This document shows positions 1-6,028 of a DNA stretch of 9,945 nt, one piece after another; position 1 is the stretch's first letter; each line of letters opens with the position of its first letter. The notes beneath the pieces are model-generated. The model saw nothing but the letters and a program-made list of their open reading frames with translations. It did not search any database and had not been told where the DNA came from. A program made the translations under genes and the position numbers. The stretch is from an uncultured Selenomonadaceae bacterium (lineage in GTDB: Bacteria > Bacillota > Negativicutes > Selenomonadales > Selenomonadaceae). Where the stretch lies: contig CALELM010000040.1 of NCBI GenBank assembly GCA_937902665.1, forward strand, positions 1 through 9,945, written 5' to 3'.

Positions 1-50
1 CCGAAAGTACTTGGCTGGAGACGGCCTGGGAGGATAGGAAATTGCCGGTT
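1..50 (+). rRNA. rrf: 5S ribosomal RNA, 3' end (partial)
   Basis: The first 50 bases match the conserved 3' part of bacterial 5S rRNA: CCGAAAGTACTTGG, then GGAGACGGCCTGGGAGGATA and a closing TTGCCGG that would pair with the missing 5' end. The 5' two thirds lie outside the window, so an rRNA operon (normally 16S-23S-5S) presumably sits upstream. The exact 3' end is uncertain by a few bases because the pairing partner is not visible. A strong terminator follows at once, as expected for the last gene of an rRNA operon. Confidence 0.88.
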
Positions 51-55
51 TTGTG

Positions 56-86
56 AGACCTGCACATACGTGCAGGTCTTTTTTTT
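56..86 (+). terminator. Rho-independent terminator of the rRNA operon
   Basis: A perfect 10-bp stem (AGACCTGCAC at 56-65 with GTGCAGGTCT at 70-79), a 4-base loop ATAC and eight T residues from 79 to 86. It lies 5 bases after the end of the 5S gene and should end the rRNA transcript. Confidence 0.93.
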
Positions 87-123
87 GCGTGAATCTTCCC
101 AATGTAAAAAAATTCTAAAAAAG

Positions 124-152
124 TTTTCAAGTTCAGCAGGGTTTTTCATAAT
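124..152 (+). promoter_or_regulatory. Candidate sigma-A promoter for the chemotaxis-domain gene
   Basis: TTTTCA at 124-129 and CATAAT at 147-152 are 17 bp apart, matching 4/6 and 5/6 of the sigma-A consensus. It is the best candidate between the rRNA terminator and the gene at 271 and would leave a leader of about 110 bases. I saw no sigma-28-type motif, which might have been expected for a chemotaxis gene. Confidence 0.38.
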
Positions 153-255
153 TATGTCGAAGTTTAGAAATAGTTACAGAGACTGAGTTCCACAGCCTTC
201 TGCCAGCGTGGGGATTTTCTTAAGGAATGTGGAATCGGAATATAAAGCGGTAATT

Positions 256-262
256 AAGGAGG
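256..262 (+). promoter_or_regulatory. Ribosome binding site deciding the start at 271
   Basis: AAGGAGG, a full-consensus Shine-Dalgarno sequence, lies 8 bases before ATG 271. The reading frame is open back to 187 with GTG codons at 208 and 229, but neither has a site of this quality at usable spacing, so 271 is preferred. Confidence 0.75.
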
Positions 263-270
263 AATTGGAC

Positions 271-810
271 ATGGCAGTGCCAGAAGAAATTTCAAGAAAT
301 GAGGACATGCATGAAAAGCTGGTTGCAGCGATTGAGGAGATTGCAACATCGACGCAAACAGTTTATGAAGCAGTAGAGCAGGTGGCAAAGAGTGCAAGTG
401 CTTTGGCAAAGGCTGGACAGGAGTCCGTCGAGCAGGCAAAATTCTTGCAGGAGAGAAATGCGGACACCATTAAGGTTATTGACTTCATTACGAACATTGC
501 AGGTCAGACGAACCTGTTGGGTCTGAATGCGGCTATCGAGGCAGCTCGTGCTGGTGAGCAGGGACGCGGTTTTGCGGTCGTTGCAGAGGAGGTTCGTAAG
601 CTTGCTGAGCAGTCCCGTGAAGCAACGGAGAAGATTCAGGCTACGCTGACTGAGATGAATAAGGCGGTAGAGGATATTTCCAAGTCGATTGAAACGACAG
701 GTTCCATCAGTGAGGAGCAGGCAGCTTCTACGGAGGAGATCACGACTCATCTTTCAAGGGTTACGCAGGCTGCAGAAAACCTCAAGGAATATGTAGAGAG
801 AATGAGCTAA
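271..810 (+). CDS. Sensor-less cytoplasmic methyl-accepting chemotaxis signalling-domain protein
   Basis: A 179-residue protein that is almost entirely the kinase-control domain of a methyl-accepting chemotaxis protein. The hairpin tip is unmistakable: IAGQTNLLGLNAAIEAARAG from residue 76, then EQGRGFAVVAEEVRKLAEQS at 96-115. Flanking stretches rich in E, Q, A and S (about 18-60 and 120-175) are the antiparallel coiled-coil arms where methylatable Glu/Gln pairs normally lie. There is no transmembrane segment, HAMP, PAS, Cache or haem domain, and at 179 residues it is far below the 500-700 of a transmembrane receptor. In this family the tip binds CheA/CheW and controls CheA kinase. A soluble short form could add to receptor arrays or sense through an unidentified partner (inference). 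It is monocistronic between two terminators. The in-frame codons 208-270 could extend it by 21 residues if a GTG start is used. The family is certain; the role is not. Confidence 0.88.
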   Translation: MAVPEEISRNEDMHEKLVAAIEEIATSTQTVYEAVEQVAKSASALAKAGQESVEQAKFLQERNADTIKVIDFITNIAGQTNLLGLNAAIEAARAGEQGRGFAVVAEEVRKLAEQSREATEKIQATLTEMNKAVEDISKSIETTGSISEEQAASTEEITTHLSRVTQAAENLKEYVERMS

Positions 811-818
811 GAATGTGG

Positions 819-851
819 GGAGTGCCTTTCGGGGTGCTCCTTTTTGTTTTT
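819..851 (+). terminator. Rho-independent terminator of the chemotaxis-domain gene
   Basis: GGAGTGCC at 819-826 pairs with GGTGCTCC at 833-840 (eight pairs, two of them G-U) around a 6-base loop. Five T, one G and five T follow up to 851. It begins 9 bases after the stop codon. Confidence 0.85.
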
Positions 852-863
852 GGGATTTTATGG

Positions 864-892
864 TTGACAGTCTTTTTTGTTTGCCTTATAAT
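864..892 (+). promoter_or_regulatory. Perfect-consensus sigma-A promoter for the tRNA cluster
   Basis: TTGACA at 864-869 and TATAAT at 887-892 are both exact consensus with an optimal 17-bp spacer. Transcription should start near 899, leaving about 57 bases of leader before the first tRNA. Such a strong promoter fits a stable-RNA operon. Confidence 0.95.
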
Positions 893-955
893 AGTGTACT
901 GTGAGTGACGATTTATTGCTTGCAGCTTGGTTTCTGTAAAGTTTTGTTCTCACAT

Positions 956-1031
956 GGTTCACTAGCTCAGTTGGCAGAGCACCTGACTTTTAATCAGGGT
1001 GTCCCGGGTTCGAATCCCGGGTGAGCCACCA
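956..1031 (+). tRNA. tRNA-Lys (anticodon UUU)
   Basis: A complete cloverleaf. Acceptor strands 956-962 and 1021-1027 pair with one G-U; the D-loop sequence AGCTCAGTTGGCAGAGC is standard; the anticodon loop CTTTTAA (987-993) places TTT at 989-991; the T arm holds GGTTCGAATCC. CCA is encoded at 1029-1031. It is the first tRNA of the cluster and lies 1 base before tRNA-Glu. It decodes AAA and AAG. Confidence 0.97.
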
Positions 1032-1032
1032 T

Positions 1033-1107
1033 GGCGCGTTGGTCAAGTGGTTAAGACACCGCCCTTTCACGGCGGCTTCATGGGTTCGAATCCCATACGC
1101 GTCACCA
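1033..1107 (+). tRNA. tRNA-Glu (anticodon UUC)
   Basis: Acceptor strands 1033-1039 and 1097-1103 pair. The anticodon stem CCGCC/GGCGG (1059-1063 and 1071-1075) encloses the loop CTTTCAC with TTC at 1066-1068. The T arm holds GGTTCGAATCC and the CCA end is encoded at 1105-1107. It decodes GAA and GAG; in many bacteria this tRNA also feeds tetrapyrrole synthesis through glutamyl-tRNA reductase. Confidence 0.97.
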
Positions 1108-1112
1108 TATGA

Positions 1113-1189
1113 GGCCCGGTAGTTTAGTTGGTTAGAATGCCGCCCTGTCACGGCGGAGGTCATGGGTTCAAGTCCCATTCGGGTCGCCA
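1113..1189 (+). tRNA. tRNA-Asp (anticodon GUC)
   Basis: Acceptor strands 1113-1119 and 1179-1185 pair with two G-U pairs. The anticodon stem CCGCC/GGCGG encloses the loop CTGTCAC with GTC at 1147-1149. The discriminator base is G at 1186, the expected aspartate identity base, and CCA is encoded at 1187-1189. The anticodon stem is the same as that of the neighbouring tRNA-Glu. Confidence 0.97.
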
Positions 1190-1193
1190 TTTT

Positions 1194-1269
<76 letters not shown>

Positions 1270-1280
1270 TTTTTGTCGAT

Positions 1281-1302
1281 ATACGCCCAAGAGGGTGTTT
1301 TT
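1281..1302 (+). terminator. Weak terminator after the tRNA cluster
   Basis: ACGCCC at 1283-1288 pairs with GGGTGT at 1293-1298 (six pairs, one G-U) around the loop AAGA, and the T run extends to 1302. It starts 12 bases after tRNA-Phe, the right place to end the tRNA transcript. The short stem suggests that read-through into the next gene is possible. Confidence 0.55.
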
Positions 1303-1379
1303 ACTGGAAGAGGCTTTCGAGGCAGTTCGTTTGGGCTGTTTCGAAGGTCTTTTGTTTTGCGTGGAAGGAGAGGAGATTC

Positions 1380-1940
1380 ATGGAAGCGTTTTGGGCTGCC
1401 TTGGCGGTCGTTGTCTTGGCGGAGCTTGGGGACAAGACACAGCTTTTGGCGATTGCCTTTACGGCAAAATATAATTGGAAAACAGTTATGGCAGCTGTTT
1501 TTGCTGCAACGGTTGCAAATCATTTTTTGGCGGTTGTTGCAGGTGTGTGGCTTGGTAGTTTTTTGGATGCAGGCATCATGAAACTGCTTGCGTCCGTTGC
1601 GTTTATTGTTTTTGGTTTGTGGACCCTGCGGGGCGATGAGCTGGATGGGGAGGAGGAAAAGTCCTCGAGAAGCCCGTTTTGGACGGTGGCGATAGCTTTC
1701 TTTTTGGCAGAGATGGGGGACAAGACACAGTTTGCGACGATTACGCTTGCGGCGCAGTACCAGCAGGTTTTTCCCGTGCTTGCAGGAACGACAACGGGAA
1801 TGATTGTGGCGGATGGCTTTGGGATTATTGTTGGCGTTGTTCTTCAAAAGGCGATTCCGGAAAAAGCGCTCAAGTATTTTGCGGCGGCAGTTTTTCTCGT
1901 TGTTGGCGTGGCAGGGCTTGCGGAGCAGTTTTTGATGTAA
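1380..1940 (+). CDS. GDT1/TMEM165 (UPF0016) family cation exporter, probably Mn2+
   Basis: A 186-residue hydrophobic inner-membrane protein with the two diagnostic signatures of the family, E15-L-G-D-K-T-Q and E111-M-G-D-K-T-Q, each in the first helix of one half. The two halves, about residues 1-83 and 97-186, are homologous three-helix units joined by an acidic and basic loop (ELDGEEEKSSRS). In this family the E-x-G-D-K-T motifs form the cation site; characterised bacterial members (MneA, Mnx) export manganese and eukaryotic ones exchange Ca2+ or Mn2+ for H+. Substrate here is by family only. ATG 1380 is chosen because AAGGAG ends 9 bases upstream and the protein then begins directly in the first helix; the frame is open further upstream but runs through tRNA genes. 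I see no clear promoter in the 77 bases between the tRNA terminator and the start, and no yybP-ykoY manganese riboswitch. Confidence 0.9.
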   Translation: MEAFWAALAVVVLAELGDKTQLLAIAFTAKYNWKTVMAAVFAATVANHFLAVVAGVWLGSFLDAGIMKLLASVAFIVFGLWTLRGDELDGEEEKSSRSPFWTVAIAFFLAEMGDKTQFATITLAAQYQQVFPVLAGTTTGMIVADGFGIIVGVVLQKAIPEKALKYFAAAVFLVVGVAGLAEQFLM

Positions 1941-1947
1941 AAAAGTC

Positions 1948-1976
1948 TTGACGGTATTTTTTTCCTGTGCTTTAAT
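1948..1976 (+). promoter_or_regulatory. Sigma-A promoter for the DedA-family gene
   Basis: TTGACG at 1948-1953 and TTTAAT at 1971-1976 with a 17-bp spacer, placed between the exporter stop codon and the next start. Transcription would start near 1983, leaving a leader of about 35 bases that ends in the ribosome binding site GAAAGGAAGG (2004-2013). Confidence 0.75.
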
Positions 1977-2017
1977 CTCTAAAGAGAGTTTTTTCGATGT
2001 ATTGAAAGGAAGGTTTC

Positions 2018-2638
2018 ATGGAGCAGTTTTCACAGCTGGTACTGGATTTTATTTCATCTTGGGGATATTTTGCAGTGGCTATTCTTATGGCTGCAGAAAA
2101 TGCATGTATTCCAATCCCAAGCGAGCTGATTCTTGGCTTTGCGGGTTTTTTGGTTTATCTTGGGACTATGAGCTTTGGGGGCGCTCTGGCGGCAGGCATG
2201 ATTGGCGGTATTTTGGGTTCCCTGTTTGCTTATGCGGTCGGTCACAGGGGGGGGCGTTCCTTTGTTGACAAGTATGGGCATTACTTTTTTATCAAGAAGT
2301 CGCATGTGGACGTGGCACAGGATTGGTTTGACCGATACGGGCTGAAGGCAGTGTTTTTTAGCAGGATGCTTCCTGTAGTTCGCACGTTTATTTCCCTGCC
2401 AGCCGGATTTGCTCATGTAGATTTGAAAAAGTTCGTGGTGTACACGATTGCAGGTTCTTTGCCGTGGACGGCATTGATTCTTTACTTGGGACTGTTCTTT
2501 GGCGAGAACTGGAAAAAGCTTTTGGATTATGGGCATGAGGCGAGCATTGCGTTTGTCGTGATCTGCTTGATTGCAGGAGTGGTTCTTTATGTGAGGCATC
2601 GCCGCAGGAAGGAACGAAAGCTCAGGAGAGTGAAGTAG
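2018..2638 (+). CDS. DedA (VTT/SNARE-associated) family inner-membrane protein
   Basis: A 206-residue polytopic membrane protein of the DedA family, whose members are proton-dependent transporters or scramblases that recycle undecaprenyl phosphate or other lipids across the inner membrane and support envelope integrity. Visible hallmarks are E27-N-A-C-I-P-I-P-S-E near the N terminus, a glycine-rich helix at 54-77 (GGALAAGMIGG), and the signature FFSRMLPVVRTFISLPAG at 113-130 with R116, P119 and R122, followed by GSLPW at 146-150. Hydrophobic segments lie at about 8-25, 38-76, 140-162 and 176-192. The basic tail RHRRRKERKLRRVK should stay in the cytoplasm. Length is normal for the family (about 200). 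ATG 2018 follows a good Shine-Dalgarno site. Which substrate it handles (undecaprenyl phosphate or phosphatidylethanolamine are the known options) cannot be read from the sequence. Confidence 0.92.
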   Translation: MEQFSQLVLDFISSWGYFAVAILMAAENACIPIPSELILGFAGFLVYLGTMSFGGALAAGMIGGILGSLFAYAVGHRGGRSFVDKYGHYFFIKKSHVDVAQDWFDRYGLKAVFFSRMLPVVRTFISLPAGFAHVDLKKFVVYTIAGSLPWTALILYLGLFFGENWKKLLDYGHEASIAFVVICLIAGVVLYVRHRRRKERKLRRVK

Positions 2639-2654
2639 GGCAGAGGCGAAAACA

Positions 2655-2687
2655 TCAGCAGCTGCATTTTATCGGCAGGCTTGCTGA
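2655..2687 (+). other. Imperfect hairpin after the DedA gene
   Basis: TCAGCA-GC-TGC (2655-2665) can pair with GCA-g-GC-t-TGCTGA (2675-2687) with two single-base bulges around a 9-base loop. There is no T run, so it is not a classic terminator. It may end or protect the DedA mRNA 3' end. Apart from this I see nothing in 2639-2739. Confidence 0.3.
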
Positions 2688-2739
2688 ATGTAGGGATCAT
2701 GCTATGGATGATATTGTTGAGAGGGCATTCGTTGAATTC

Positions 2740-2768
2740 TTGACGTTAATTTATGCGTGTAGTATGAT
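2740..2768 (+). promoter_or_regulatory. Sigma-A promoter of the riboflavin operon
   Basis: TTGACG at 2740-2745 and TATGAT at 2763-2768, 17 bp apart, each matching 5/6 of consensus. Transcription would start near 2775, about 12 bases before the first helix of the FMN riboswitch, so the leader begins almost directly with the aptamer. Confidence 0.88.
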
Positions 2769-2786
2769 GTAGATAGAAAATGAGGC

Positions 2787-2894
2787 ATCTCTTGAGGCGG
2801 GGCGTGATTCCCCACCGGCGGTACAGCCCGCAAGCTTTTTGCATGATTCGGTGAGATTCCGAAGCCGACAGTATAGTCTGGATGAAAAAGGGGT
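2787..2894 (+). promoter_or_regulatory. FMN riboswitch aptamer (RFN element)
   Basis: All conserved blocks of the RFN element occur in order: GGGGCGTGATTCCCCACCGG (2799-2818) followed by CGGTA, CAGCCCGC, TGATTCGGTGAGATTCCGAA (2844-2863) and GCCGACAGTATAGTCTGGAT (2864-2883). I can draw the closing helix P1 as ATCTCTT (2787-2793) with AAGGGGT (2888-2894), seven pairs of which two are G-U. The aptamer binds FMN, the coenzyme end product, and lowers expression of ribD-ribE-ribBA-ribH. The downstream hairpin with a T run indicates control by transcription termination. Confidence 0.97.
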
Positions 2895-2927
2895 TTTGCA
2901 TTCCGTGATTTTGGCGTGCATTCACAG

Positions 2928-2958
2928 CCGGTTGAGGAGTTCCTCAATCGGTTTTTTT
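2928..2958 (+). terminator. FMN riboswitch expression-platform terminator
   Basis: CCGGTTGAGG at 2928-2937 pairs with CCTCAATCGG at 2942-2951 (ten pairs, one G-U) around a 4-base loop, followed by seven T to 2958. It lies 33 bases after the aptamer and upstream of ribD, so it is the conditional terminator of the switch. Both arms contain copies of, or complements to, aptamer sequence; see the finding on the alternative fold. Confidence 0.92.
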
Positions 2959-3028
2959 GTGCTTTGGAAATGATGGTTGTTTTGTTGGAAGCAGCTTGCT
3001 GATTCGTTTTTCCTTGCTTTTTCGATAT

Positions 3029-3036
3029 GGGGGTGA
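3029..3036 (+). promoter_or_regulatory. Ribosome binding site deciding the ribD start
   Basis: GGGGGTGA ends 5 bases before ATG 3042. In-frame ATG codons at 3027 and 3036 overlap this site and have no Shine-Dalgarno sequence at good distance, so 3042 is chosen. It also gives the usual RibD N terminus (acidic residues, then YMRMALELA). Confidence 0.7.
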
Positions 3037-3041
3037 TGTGT

Positions 3042-4130
3042 ATGCAAGATGAGGATTACATGCGCATGGCATTGGAGCTGGCACGAAATGCAAGAGGCCG
3101 TACTTCTCCCAATCCGATGGTTGGGGCGGTAATCGTAAAGAATGAGCGTGTTGTTGGTGTTGGCTGGCATCGCAAGGCGGGAACACCTCATGCGGAGATT
3201 CATGCGCTTGCTATGGCGGGAGAATTGGCAAGGGATGCCGTGCTTTATGTCACTTTGGAGCCATGTTCCCATTACGGCCGCACGGAACCGTGTGCCAAGG
3301 CTGTGGTGGAGGCAGGAATCCGTCGGGCTGTGATTGCAATGAAGGATCCCAATCCAAAGGTTTCCGGCAGGGGCATGGAGATTTTGAGAAATGCCGGGAT
3401 AGAAGTCGTTTGCGGTGTTTTGAAAAAAGAAGCAGAACGCCTGAATGAAGTATTCCTGAAATGGGTGGTTACGGGGAAGCCCTTTTTGGTGATGAAGACG
3501 GCTATGTCGCTCGATGGAAAAATTGCAACGGTGACGGGAGAATCGCAGTGGATCACAAATGAGCTGTCAAGAAGGCGCGTGCATGAATGGCGTGATATTT
3601 ATGATGGCATACTGGTTGGAATCCAGACGGTTTTGAAGGATGATCCAAGCTTGACGACCAGATTTCCGCATGGGAAGGGGAAAAATCCGATTCGCATTGT
3701 CGTTGACAGCAAGGCAAGAATTTCGTTGTCGTCAAGGCTGTTGACCGATGGTGCAGCCCCGACTATGGTAGCCGTAACGGAACGGGCTTTGCCGGAAAGG
3801 ATAGAGGCGATACGGAAAGCAGGAGCTGTAGTGCTGGTGGCAGGCGGAGGGGAGCATGTGGACTTGCAGGACCTGATGCGGCAGCTGGGGGAGCGAGGAA
3901 TATGTTCCGTCTTTGTGGAAGGCGGAGGGACGATCAATTTTTCTCTTTTGCAGGAAGGATTGGTAGATAAAATACATGCATTTATCGCGCCCAAGCTTCT
4001 TGGCGGGAGGACAGCACTGACTTCTGTGGAGGGGGACGGCTTTTCGGCGTTGTCCCAAGCTGCAGAGCTTCGGGATATTTCCGTGGAGATGCTGGGAGCG
4101 GATATTTTGGTTAGCGGATATGTGAGGTGA
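3042..4130 (+). CDS. ribD: Bifunctional pyrimidine deaminase/reductase RibD
   Basis: A 362-residue two-domain enzyme for the second and third steps of riboflavin synthesis: deamination of the pyrimidine product of GTP cyclohydrolase II, then NADPH-dependent reduction of its ribosyl chain. The N-terminal deaminase (about 1-145) has the zinc signature H50-A-E52 with P74-C75 and C84 in EPCSHYGRTEPC. The C-terminal reductase (about 146-362) begins KPFLVMKTAMSLDGKIA and contains D189-G-I-L-V-G-I-Q-T-V, VEGGGTINFSLL (292-303) and APKLLGGRTA. Length is normal for bacterial RibD (about 360). It is the first gene behind the FMN riboswitch; its end carries the ribosome binding site of ribE, so the two are translationally linked. 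No key residue is missing. Confidence 0.97.
   Translation: MQDEDYMRMALELARNARGRTSPNPMVGAVIVKNERVVGVGWHRKAGTPHAEIHALAMAGELARDAVLYVTLEPCSHYGRTEPCAKAVVEAGIRRAVIAMKDPNPKVSGRGMEILRNAGIEVVCGVLKKEAERLNEVFLKWVVTGKPFLVMKTAMSLDGKIATVTGESQWITNELSRRRVHEWRDIYDGILVGIQTVLKDDPSLTTRFPHGKGKNPIRIVVDSKARISLSSRLLTDGAAPTMVAVTERALPERIEAIRKAGAVVLVAGGGEHVDLQDLMRQLGERGICSVFVEGGGTINFSLLQEGLVDKIHAFIAPKLLGGRTALTSVEGDGFSALSQAAELRDISVEMLGADILVSGYVR
4125..4130 (+). promoter_or_regulatory. ribE ribosome binding site inside the ribD stop region
   Basis: AGGTGA, which includes the ribD TGA stop, lies 4 bases before the GTG start of ribE at 4135. Ribosomes ending ribD therefore stop on the ribE initiation site, a layout that favours coupled translation. 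Confidence 0.7.
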
Positions 4131-4134
4131 TTCC

Positions 4135-4758
4135 GTGTTTACGGGCATTGTGGAAGAGGTTGGGACTATTGCGGAAATAGGGCAGGGAAAAATTACGGTT
4201 TTGGCATCCAAGGTTTTGAGCGATGCAAAAATTGGAGACAGTATTGCCGTGAACGGGATTTGCCTGACGGTTACGGCGTTCAGCTCGCATCATTTTTCAG
4301 CAGATGTGATGCCGGAAACGCTGCGAAGAACTTCGCTTGGTGAATTGAAGCGTGGCAGTCCTGTCAATTTGGAACGGGCCCTTTCGTTATCCGACCGCTT
4401 AGGCGGCCATATTGTCAGCGGGCATATTGATGGCGTTGGGAGGATTTCTGGTATCAAGGAAGAGGCAAATGCTGTTCTGATGACAATTTCCGCAGAAGAA
4501 GAACTCCTGCGGAATGCGGTGGAAAAGGGTTCGATTGCATTGGATGGCATCAGCCTGACGATTGTTCACGTTGGGCGGCAGGATGTTACGGTATCTTTGA
4601 TTCCCCATACACGGGATGCAACAAATCTCAAAGAGAAACGAGTGGGGAATTTTATCAATATAGAAACTGATATCATTGGAAAGTATGTAGAGAAGCGGAT
4701 GATGGAAGCAAAAGGAACTGGTATTACGAAGGACTTTTTGATTTCCAATGGATTTTGA
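4135..4758 (+). CDS. ribE: Riboflavin synthase, alpha subunit
   Basis: A 207-residue riboflavin synthase, the last step: two molecules of 6,7-dimethyl-8-ribityllumazine dismutate to riboflavin and the pyrimidine intermediate, which is recycled by lumazine synthase. The protein starts with the invariant MFTGIVEE and shows the two similar beta-barrel halves. The first half has SIAVNGICLTVT (36-47, C43); the second has SIALDGISLTIV (133-144). GHIVSGHIDGVG (91-102) joins them, and IPHT is at 156-159. Length is typical (200-220). The start is GTG at 4135, since translation from there gives the conserved N terminus exactly. Some literature names this gene ribC or ribB. The protein works as a trimer and may sit inside the RibH capsid in Bacillus-like organisms. 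Confidence 0.96.
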   Translation: MFTGIVEEVGTIAEIGQGKITVLASKVLSDAKIGDSIAVNGICLTVTAFSSHHFSADVMPETLRRTSLGELKRGSPVNLERALSLSDRLGGHIVSGHIDGVGRISGIKEEANAVLMTISAEEELLRNAVEKGSIALDGISLTIVHVGRQDVTVSLIPHTRDATNLKEKRVGNFINIETDIIGKYVEKRMMEAKGTGITKDFLISNGF

Positions 4759-4778
4759 TTCGAGAGGAGAAGTGTGAT

Positions 4779-5990
4779 ATGTCAGATTTTTCGACAGTGG
4801 AACAGGCGATAGAAGATATCAGGAATGGCAGGATGATCGTAGTTGTTGATGATGAGGATCGCGAAAATGAAGGCGATCTCATTGTTGCCGCAGATACGGT
4901 AACTCCTGAGGATATCAACTTCATGGCGACTTATGCCAAAGGCCTGATTTGCACGCCTATAGATGGGAAGCGGCTGGACGAGCTGGATATATCTCCTATG
5001 GTGGCAAACAATACGGACAATCATGAGACTGCGTTCACGGTATCCATTGATGCCTATGAGACGGACACGGGAATTTCGGCATACGAGCGCTGCCAGACGA
5101 TAAAGAAGTTGCTGGATCCCAAGGCAAAGCCATCAGATTTTCGCCGTCCGGGTCATGTGTTTCCGCTGCGTTCCGTTCCCGGCGGAGTGCTGCGCCGTGC
5201 TGGGCATACGGAAACGACAACAGATCTGGCACGTTTGGCAGGATTTTATCCGGCAGGTCTTTGCTGTGAAATCATGGATGATGATGGTCATATGATGCGA
5301 GTTCCGGGTCTCATCGAGTTTTCCAAGAAGCACGGACTGCATATGATTACAGTGAAATCCTTGATAGAGTACAGGAAAAGCACGGAAACCTTTGTGTCAA
5401 AGGTGGCAGATGTGGACTTCCCCAGCAAATTTGGGCATTTTCGTATTCAGGCATTTGAATGCCAGCTGGATGGAAAGTGCCATTTGGCGATTGTCAAAGG
5501 CGATGTCAGGAACAAGAAGAATGTTTTGGTTCGCCTTCATTCGGAATGCTTGACGGGGGACGCACTGGGTTCCCTGCGCTGTGATTGCGGGGATCAGCTT
5601 GCCGCTGCGCTGAGGAAGATTGAGGCAGCGGGAGAAGGCGTGGTTCTGTACATGCGCCAAGAGGGGCGTGGCATTGGCCTTGCCAATAAGATGCGTGCGT
5701 ATGAGCTTCAGGACGAAGGCAGGGATACTGTGGAGGCAAATGTGCTTTTGGGGTTTGCGCCCGATCTTCGCGAATATGGGATTGGAGCACAAATTTTGTC
5801 ACAGCTGGGGATCACTAGTGTTCGATTGATGACAAACAATCCCTCCAAGCGTATCGGACTGGAAGGGTATGGAATTGAAATTGCGGAGCGTGTTCCCATT
5901 GTTATTCCGGCAAATAAATTTGATAAGAAATATTTGACCGTCAAAAAAATGAAAATGGGGCATGTTTTTGATGAGTCGCATGAGATTTGA
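4779..5990 (+). CDS. ribBA: Bifunctional DHBP synthase / GTP cyclohydrolase II RibBA
   Basis: A 403-residue fusion supplying both branches of the pathway. The N-terminal RibB domain (about 1-200) makes 3,4-dihydroxy-2-butanone 4-phosphate from ribulose 5-phosphate and has DDEDRENEGD (24-33), GHVFPLR (125-131) and RAGHTE (140-145). The C-terminal RibA domain (about 205-403) opens GTP, releasing formate and pyrophosphate; it has the zinc ligands C257, C268 and C270 in HSECLTGDALGSLRCDCG, R293-Q-E-G-R-G-I-G-L, and DLREYGIGAQIL (329-340). Both halves look intact, so both activities are expected. ATG 4779 is chosen because AGAGGAG ends 9 bases upstream; it begins 20 bases after the ribE stop. A TTG in the same frame at 4755 overlaps ribE but lacks support. 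Confidence 0.97.
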   Translation: MSDFSTVEQAIEDIRNGRMIVVVDDEDRENEGDLIVAADTVTPEDINFMATYAKGLICTPIDGKRLDELDISPMVANNTDNHETAFTVSIDAYETDTGISAYERCQTIKKLLDPKAKPSDFRRPGHVFPLRSVPGGVLRRAGHTETTTDLARLAGFYPAGLCCEIMDDDGHMMRVPGLIEFSKKHGLHMITVKSLIEYRKSTETFVSKVADVDFPSKFGHFRIQAFECQLDGKCHLAIVKGDVRNKKNVLVRLHSECLTGDALGSLRCDCGDQLAAALRKIEAAGEGVVLYMRQEGRGIGLANKMRAYELQDEGRDTVEANVLLGFAPDLREYGIGAQILSQLGITSVRLMTNNPSKRIGLEGYGIEIAERVPIVIPANKFDKKYLTVKKMKMGHVFDESHEI

Positions 5991-6028
5991 CGGGAAGAAT
6001 GCTGCATACAAAGAACGGGGGAGAAAAA

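Noticed and set aside
187..270. Extended N terminus of the chemotaxis-domain protein from GTG 208 or GTG 229
   Set aside because: The frame is open and the residues are plausible, but the GTGs lack properly spaced ribosome binding sites while ATG 271 has AAGGAGG at 8 bases. Kept only as an alternative.
1270..1379. yybP-ykoY manganese riboswitch upstream of the GDT1-family gene
   Set aside because: Expected from the family, but the conserved aptamer blocks are absent and too little space remains between the tRNA terminator and the start codon.
1977..1994. CTCT-AAAG-AGAG followed by six T, a possible terminator after the exporter gene
   Set aside because: Only four base pairs, too weak for a terminator, and it overlaps the -10 to start region of a much better-supported promoter.
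2699..2743. Short 14-codon open frame (ATG 2699) before the riboflavin promoter
   Set aside because: No ribosome binding site, very short, and it ends inside the -35 element of the rib promoter.
4755..4778. TTG start of ribBA overlapping the ribE stop
   Set aside because: It would add eight residues not usual for RibBA, and the AGAGGAG site lies downstream of it, positioned for ATG 4779.
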